Below, in pieces: positions 60,572 through 64,000 of a DNA stretch of 64,000 nt. The notes under the pieces are model-generated. The model was not told the origin of the DNA, did not search any database, and was given only the letters and a program-made list of their open reading frames with translations. This DNA is from Tetrastigma voinierianum (lineage: Eukaryota > Streptophyta > Magnoliopsida > Vitales > Vitaceae): assembly GCA_016808115.1 (NCBI GenBank), contig JAEQBH010002348.1:558001-622000 (forward strand). Reading direction: 5' to 3'. Made by a program: the position numbers and the translations under genes. Position 1 is the stretch's first letter. Each line of letters opens with the position of its first letter.

Positions 60572-62124
60572 ATGGAGAAACAGAGAAGAGGTCATGTCCT
60601 GGTTCTCACATATCCTGCCCAGGGCCACATAAACCCACTTCTCCAATTCGCCAAGCATTTGGTCTCCAAAGGCCTTAAGGCAACTCTAGCCACTACCCAC
60701 TACACTGTGGACTCCATTCAGTCAGATGCAGTTGGAATTGAGGCCATTTCAGATGGTTTTGATGAGGGTGGCTTCCTGCAAGCACCAAGCGTGGATGCCT
60801 ACTTGGACTCATTTCAAACTGTTGGTTCAAGAACTCTAGCTGAACTCATCCTCAAGTTCCATGACTCTGCCTCACCTGTGGACTGTCTCGTCTACGACTC
60901 TCTCCTTCCATGGGGTCTCAGTGTGGCTAGACAGTTTGGGATATGTGGAGCTGCATTCTCGACTAATTCTGCCTCTCTCTTCTCCATGTATTGGCATCTC
61001 CGGCACGGTCTCCTGTCTCTGCCTGTGAAGCCGGAAGCACTGCCTGTGTCCCTCCCTGGCCTTCCTCCGCTCCACCGTTTATCCGATTTTCCGGATTTTC
61101 TTGCTCAACCTGGGCTGCACTCTGCTTATCTGGCAGCTATCATGGAACAAATTTCCAGTTTAGAACAAAATGACTGGATGTTCATGAACACATTTGAAGC
61201 ATTGGAAAGTGAGGTAAGTGTTTGATTTTTTCTGCGCACAATTCTCACTCTCAGTTGTTATTTGCTAAACAACCAGGGAATTTCCCTTTTGATTACTTCT
61301 ATGATATTTTGTTTAAATATTGGGAATTCATTAACTTCAGTTTTTACATTGTTCTGACTCTTGAAAAGCTGGTAAATGCTATGTTGGGACTATGGTCAGT
61401 GACGATGATTGGCCCATTGATTCCCTCAGCCTACTTGGATCAACAAATTGAGGGAGATACGGTTTATGGTGCCAGTTTCTGGAAGCCAGCAATTGATGAG
61501 TGCTTGAGATGGCTAGAAACAAAGACACCCAAGTCTGTAGTCTACATCTCATTTGGAAGTATGGCAGCAATGCCAGTTAAACAAGTGGAGGAAATTGCAT
61601 GGGGCTTGAAAGACAGCAGTTGTAGTTTCATATGGGTTGTGAAGGAGTCTGAAAATGGGAAGTTGCCAATCAACTTTCTGAACTCAATGAATGAAGCAGG
61701 GTTAGTTGTGGGATGGTGTAACCAACTAGAGGTTCTAGCACATAAAGCTGTTGGTTGCTTCATAACTCATTGTGGGTGGAACTCAATACTGGAGGGGTTG
61801 AGCCTAGGTGTGCCAATGGTGGCAATGCCTCAGCGGGTCGACCAGCCTACCAATGCTAAATTTGTGGAGGATGTGTGGAAGGTAGGAGTGCGAGCTCAGA
61901 AGGATGAAGAAGGAATCGTGGATCGAAAAGAACTGGAAAAATGTATAAGGGAAATCATGGTTGGAGAAAGAAGTAAGGAGATTGAGAGGAATGCCTGCAT
62001 GTGGAGAGAATCAGCTAAAAGAGCAGTCAGCAAAGGTGGGAGCTCTGACAAGAACATTGATGAATTTATAGAAGGATTGCTGAAGAGAAGAAAGAATAAG
62101 ACTTTGAGTGTTGCCTCTGTTTGA
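60572..62124 (+). CDS. UDP-glycosyltransferase, UGT74-like
   Basis: Two exons, 60572-61213 and 61369-62124, joined in phase 0 across a 155-bp GT-AG intron, give 465 residues, the normal length for plant family-1 UGTs. They transfer sugar from UDP-sugar to small acceptors in the cytosol. UGT74 members act on salicylate, auxin, jasmonate or thiohydroximates. Visible: LTYPAQGHINPLLQFAKHL with catalytic His19, Asp109 in VYDSLLPW as its partner, and a complete 44-residue PSPG box at 330-373 (WCNQLEVLAHKAVGCFITHC through QRVDQ) with Trp at position 22 and Gln at 44, favouring UDP-glucose. No signal peptide. Both exons are open, so it looks functional. The acceptor cannot be read from sequence. The alternative downstream start at 61222 is an intron artefact. 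Confidence 0.95.
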
Positions 62125-62840
62125 TGAATCAGATAACCTTGTATTGCTAATAATGAGATATTCAGCTATCCTACAAACTAAAAGGTTTCAATGAAAGTAA
62201 ACAACAAAATGTCTTGCCTGGATCCATGACTCTGAAACTCTGTAGAATTATTTTCAATTTTTTTTTTCTATTTGATCTGATGCATGTGCACTTAAGATGT
62301 GTGTTTGTGAAGATTAAACATCAAACTAGAGGAAAAAGATGATCAATGATAAATAAAAAGATCATGTACACATTTATCTGCTAAAAAATCATTACAATTT
62401 AAACTGATTTCATGAATAGAAACTCCATGAAAATGGCATGCAGTGCAGATGAGAAAATTCAGAAAGAATCCGCTCCTATGAGGCGTCATGTGAACCTAGA
62501 AGGAAACTAGCGCAATAAATCTAGAAAAAAACATTTACTAATATAAACTCAAAAGATTAATTGATTATTGAAATTAAGTAAAAGATTGATGTATATAAGT
62601 TGTTTCTCCTTGTGTAACAATATGAAGGCACAGTAAAATCGGAAAATAGAATGTTAAGATCTGTTCCGGAGGTGGAGAAAAGTATCTTCAGAGAGGATAA
62701 TATTATGCTCCATGTAGTAGTTGCTTCTGTATATTGGACTCGCACTGTTGCACATACAGGCTGATTTTGGAATCTGAAAATTAATATAGAAGCTAGCTAC
62801 TGGCCGTAGAATGAGTCATTCAACTGACTGCCAGTAAAGT
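62125..62840. other. 3' flanks of two convergent genes
   Basis: Holds the 3' ends of the UGT gene (plus) and the DCC-family gene (minus). A possible poly(A) signal (AATAAT) for UGT lies near 62146. No other gene. Confidence 0.5.
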
Positions 62841-64000
62841 TCACATTTTGCAAGTTTTGCTGTCACTGCATACTTCACCCTGCAAGCAAAACATAAATGT
62901 TTAACACATTAACATGAAAATGAGAATGTTAAGTTTCTTTTAAATCGTCTTCTTTTTCCATTGAAAATGTGAAACAAGATCTATGTGTTCTTTTGTCTCC
63001 ATCCCAAGCCTAGGAGTCAATGCAACATATAGCTCCTTTTTTGGTGTTTTGTTGCTAGATGAGACATGTAACGAAAACCAGAACCATAGGGCGAGCCCCA
63101 CACATAACTATCATATTTCGTTCTCTCAAATCCTTCTAGTAGACCCAAAATTTTTAGCTTTTCAGTATAATTGTTTGAAGTATTACCCTTCACACTTCTA
63201 AAACATCATGGTAAATTTTTATATTAGATGTCATTTCTATGATAATATCCCATGAAAGCTAGATAGCTTATAAGATTAAACAGGTAGTGAAACAACGCTG
63301 CAGTTCTATTTCTAACAGGAAGGAAAGAGCATCCATGCAGTTTCCGAATTTCCATATGCATACCTTTTTCTTCTTTCGTAATTCCAGAACATCCTCTAGA
63401 GGTGGCCGACCTGAAATCATAAAAGGGATCATTAGCACTAAATAAAGTTAAAATAAATTGAAGAAAACAGAGGACAACCATAGTAGCCATTGCCAATGCA
63501 AAATCATATTAAAATTATCTCCAGCCCCCAGAAGATCTAGTATAAACATAATATCCATTGTTGCTCAATTTCACAACATTGTTATTTAAAGAAAATGTAT
63601 TTTGATGGGGCAGAAACAAGGACAACACCCCGATTTCAGCATATAATTTTCCTGGAAACAAGCCTACTTCCTAGTTGAAGACTTTATAAACAAAAGTCAC
63701 AAGATTAGCTATAGAAATAGCTACGACATTGATGCAAAGCATGTCCAGTTGAAATTTGGAGACCAAAATAAAAAAATTTACTGATGTAATATCATTTACC
63801 AGTAATTTGTAGACGATATTTAGCCCAAACACCATACACAGCATTGGCTATTGTTGCAATCTGTGAATGGAAAGTTTTCTATGAAGCATGACATTGATAC
63901 AAAAAAAAAAAAAAGAATAAAGAAATCCCAGAACGAGACAGCTTACTGGCTCATATTTGGTGATGGCGTAAACCCATCCAAGACCAACTTCTTCATACAG
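62841..64000 (-). CDS. DCC-family (DUF393) thiol-disulfide oxidoreductase-like protein, C-terminal part
   Basis: Four minus-strand exons join in phase: 64000-63947 (continues off the window), 63860-63800, 63410-63364 and 62879-62841. They read YEEVGLGWVYAITKYEP, then IATIANAVYGVWAKYRLQIT, GRPPLEDVLELRKKK and a tail GEVCSDSKTCKM with a TGA stop at 62841-62843. The LGW...A..VY..WA.YR...TGRP pattern is the C-terminal half of the DCC1-like/DUF393 family, named for an N-terminal DxxCxxC motif that would lie outside the window. Plant members are predicted to be organellar. All visible splice sites are GT-AG. The enzymatic role is inferred from the family and has little direct proof. Confidence 0.85.

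Noticed and set aside
61222..61368. Upstream part of the 300-codon frame as UGT coding sequence
   Set aside because: It is intron 1 left open by chance. The AG acceptor at 61367-61368 and family alignment start exon 2 at 61369.
63224..63496. 90-codon minus-strand frame in the DCC gene region
   Set aside because: Wrong frame. The real exon at 63364-63410 is read in another frame with proper splice sites.

Overview
The window is plant nuclear DNA, probably from grapevine or another Vitis. Evidence: AT-rich intergenic DNA, long GT-AG introns, copia and gypsy LTR retrotransposons, and genes from land-plant families (GASA, CBP60, UGT74). Species assignment is inference.

Left arm (1-8.9 kb) is TE debris: a decayed gypsy gag-protease on the minus strand (0.3-1.6 kb), an AT-rich block with a ~105-bp tandem repeat, a TCATTCA-type minisatellite and a TA microsatellite (2.9-6.8 kb), then a broken GRF zinc-finger gene on the minus strand (7.4-8.2 kb). 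From 8.98 to 19.86 kb lies a GH47 alpha-mannosidase (EDEM/MNS5-like, plus strand, about 15 exons) whose third intron holds a nearly full-length 4.9-kb antisense copia element. Several of its exons carry frame breaks. At 22.98-23.65 kb is a four-exon GASA/snakin-like gene with stops and lost cysteines.

The middle (23.7-34.1 kb) has no convincing host gene. It is AT-rich with TA tracts, a ~0.8-kb DNA-transposon-like element, a tandem duplication, a ~0.96-kb element with long inverted repeats and a SINE-like sequence.

The most unusual object is an LTR-flanked element at 34.17-43.89 kb. It has two ~0.75-kb direct LTRs with matching TATA boxes, a tRNA-Asp-type primer-binding site and a possible 5-bp target duplication. 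Instead of gag-pol it holds a chain of tandem arrays with periods of about 97, 107, 75, 15-20 and 57 bp, most units beginning with the same CGACGAG seed.

Right arm (48.6-64 kb) is gene-bearing and clean: an intact seven-exon CBP60 calmodulin-binding transcription factor (560 aa), a telomere-like AAAACCCT tract, an intact two-exon UGT74-like glucosyltransferase (465 aa), and the 3' half of a minus-strand DCC-family (DUF393) gene running off the end and converging on the UGT gene.

The plant genes do not form a pathway. The mannosidase serves ER quality control, GASA is a secreted peptide family, CBP60 acts in calcium/immune signalling, and UGT74 conjugates small acids. Genes left of ~24 kb carry disruptions while those right of ~48 kb are intact, so either real decay or uneven consensus quality must be considered.
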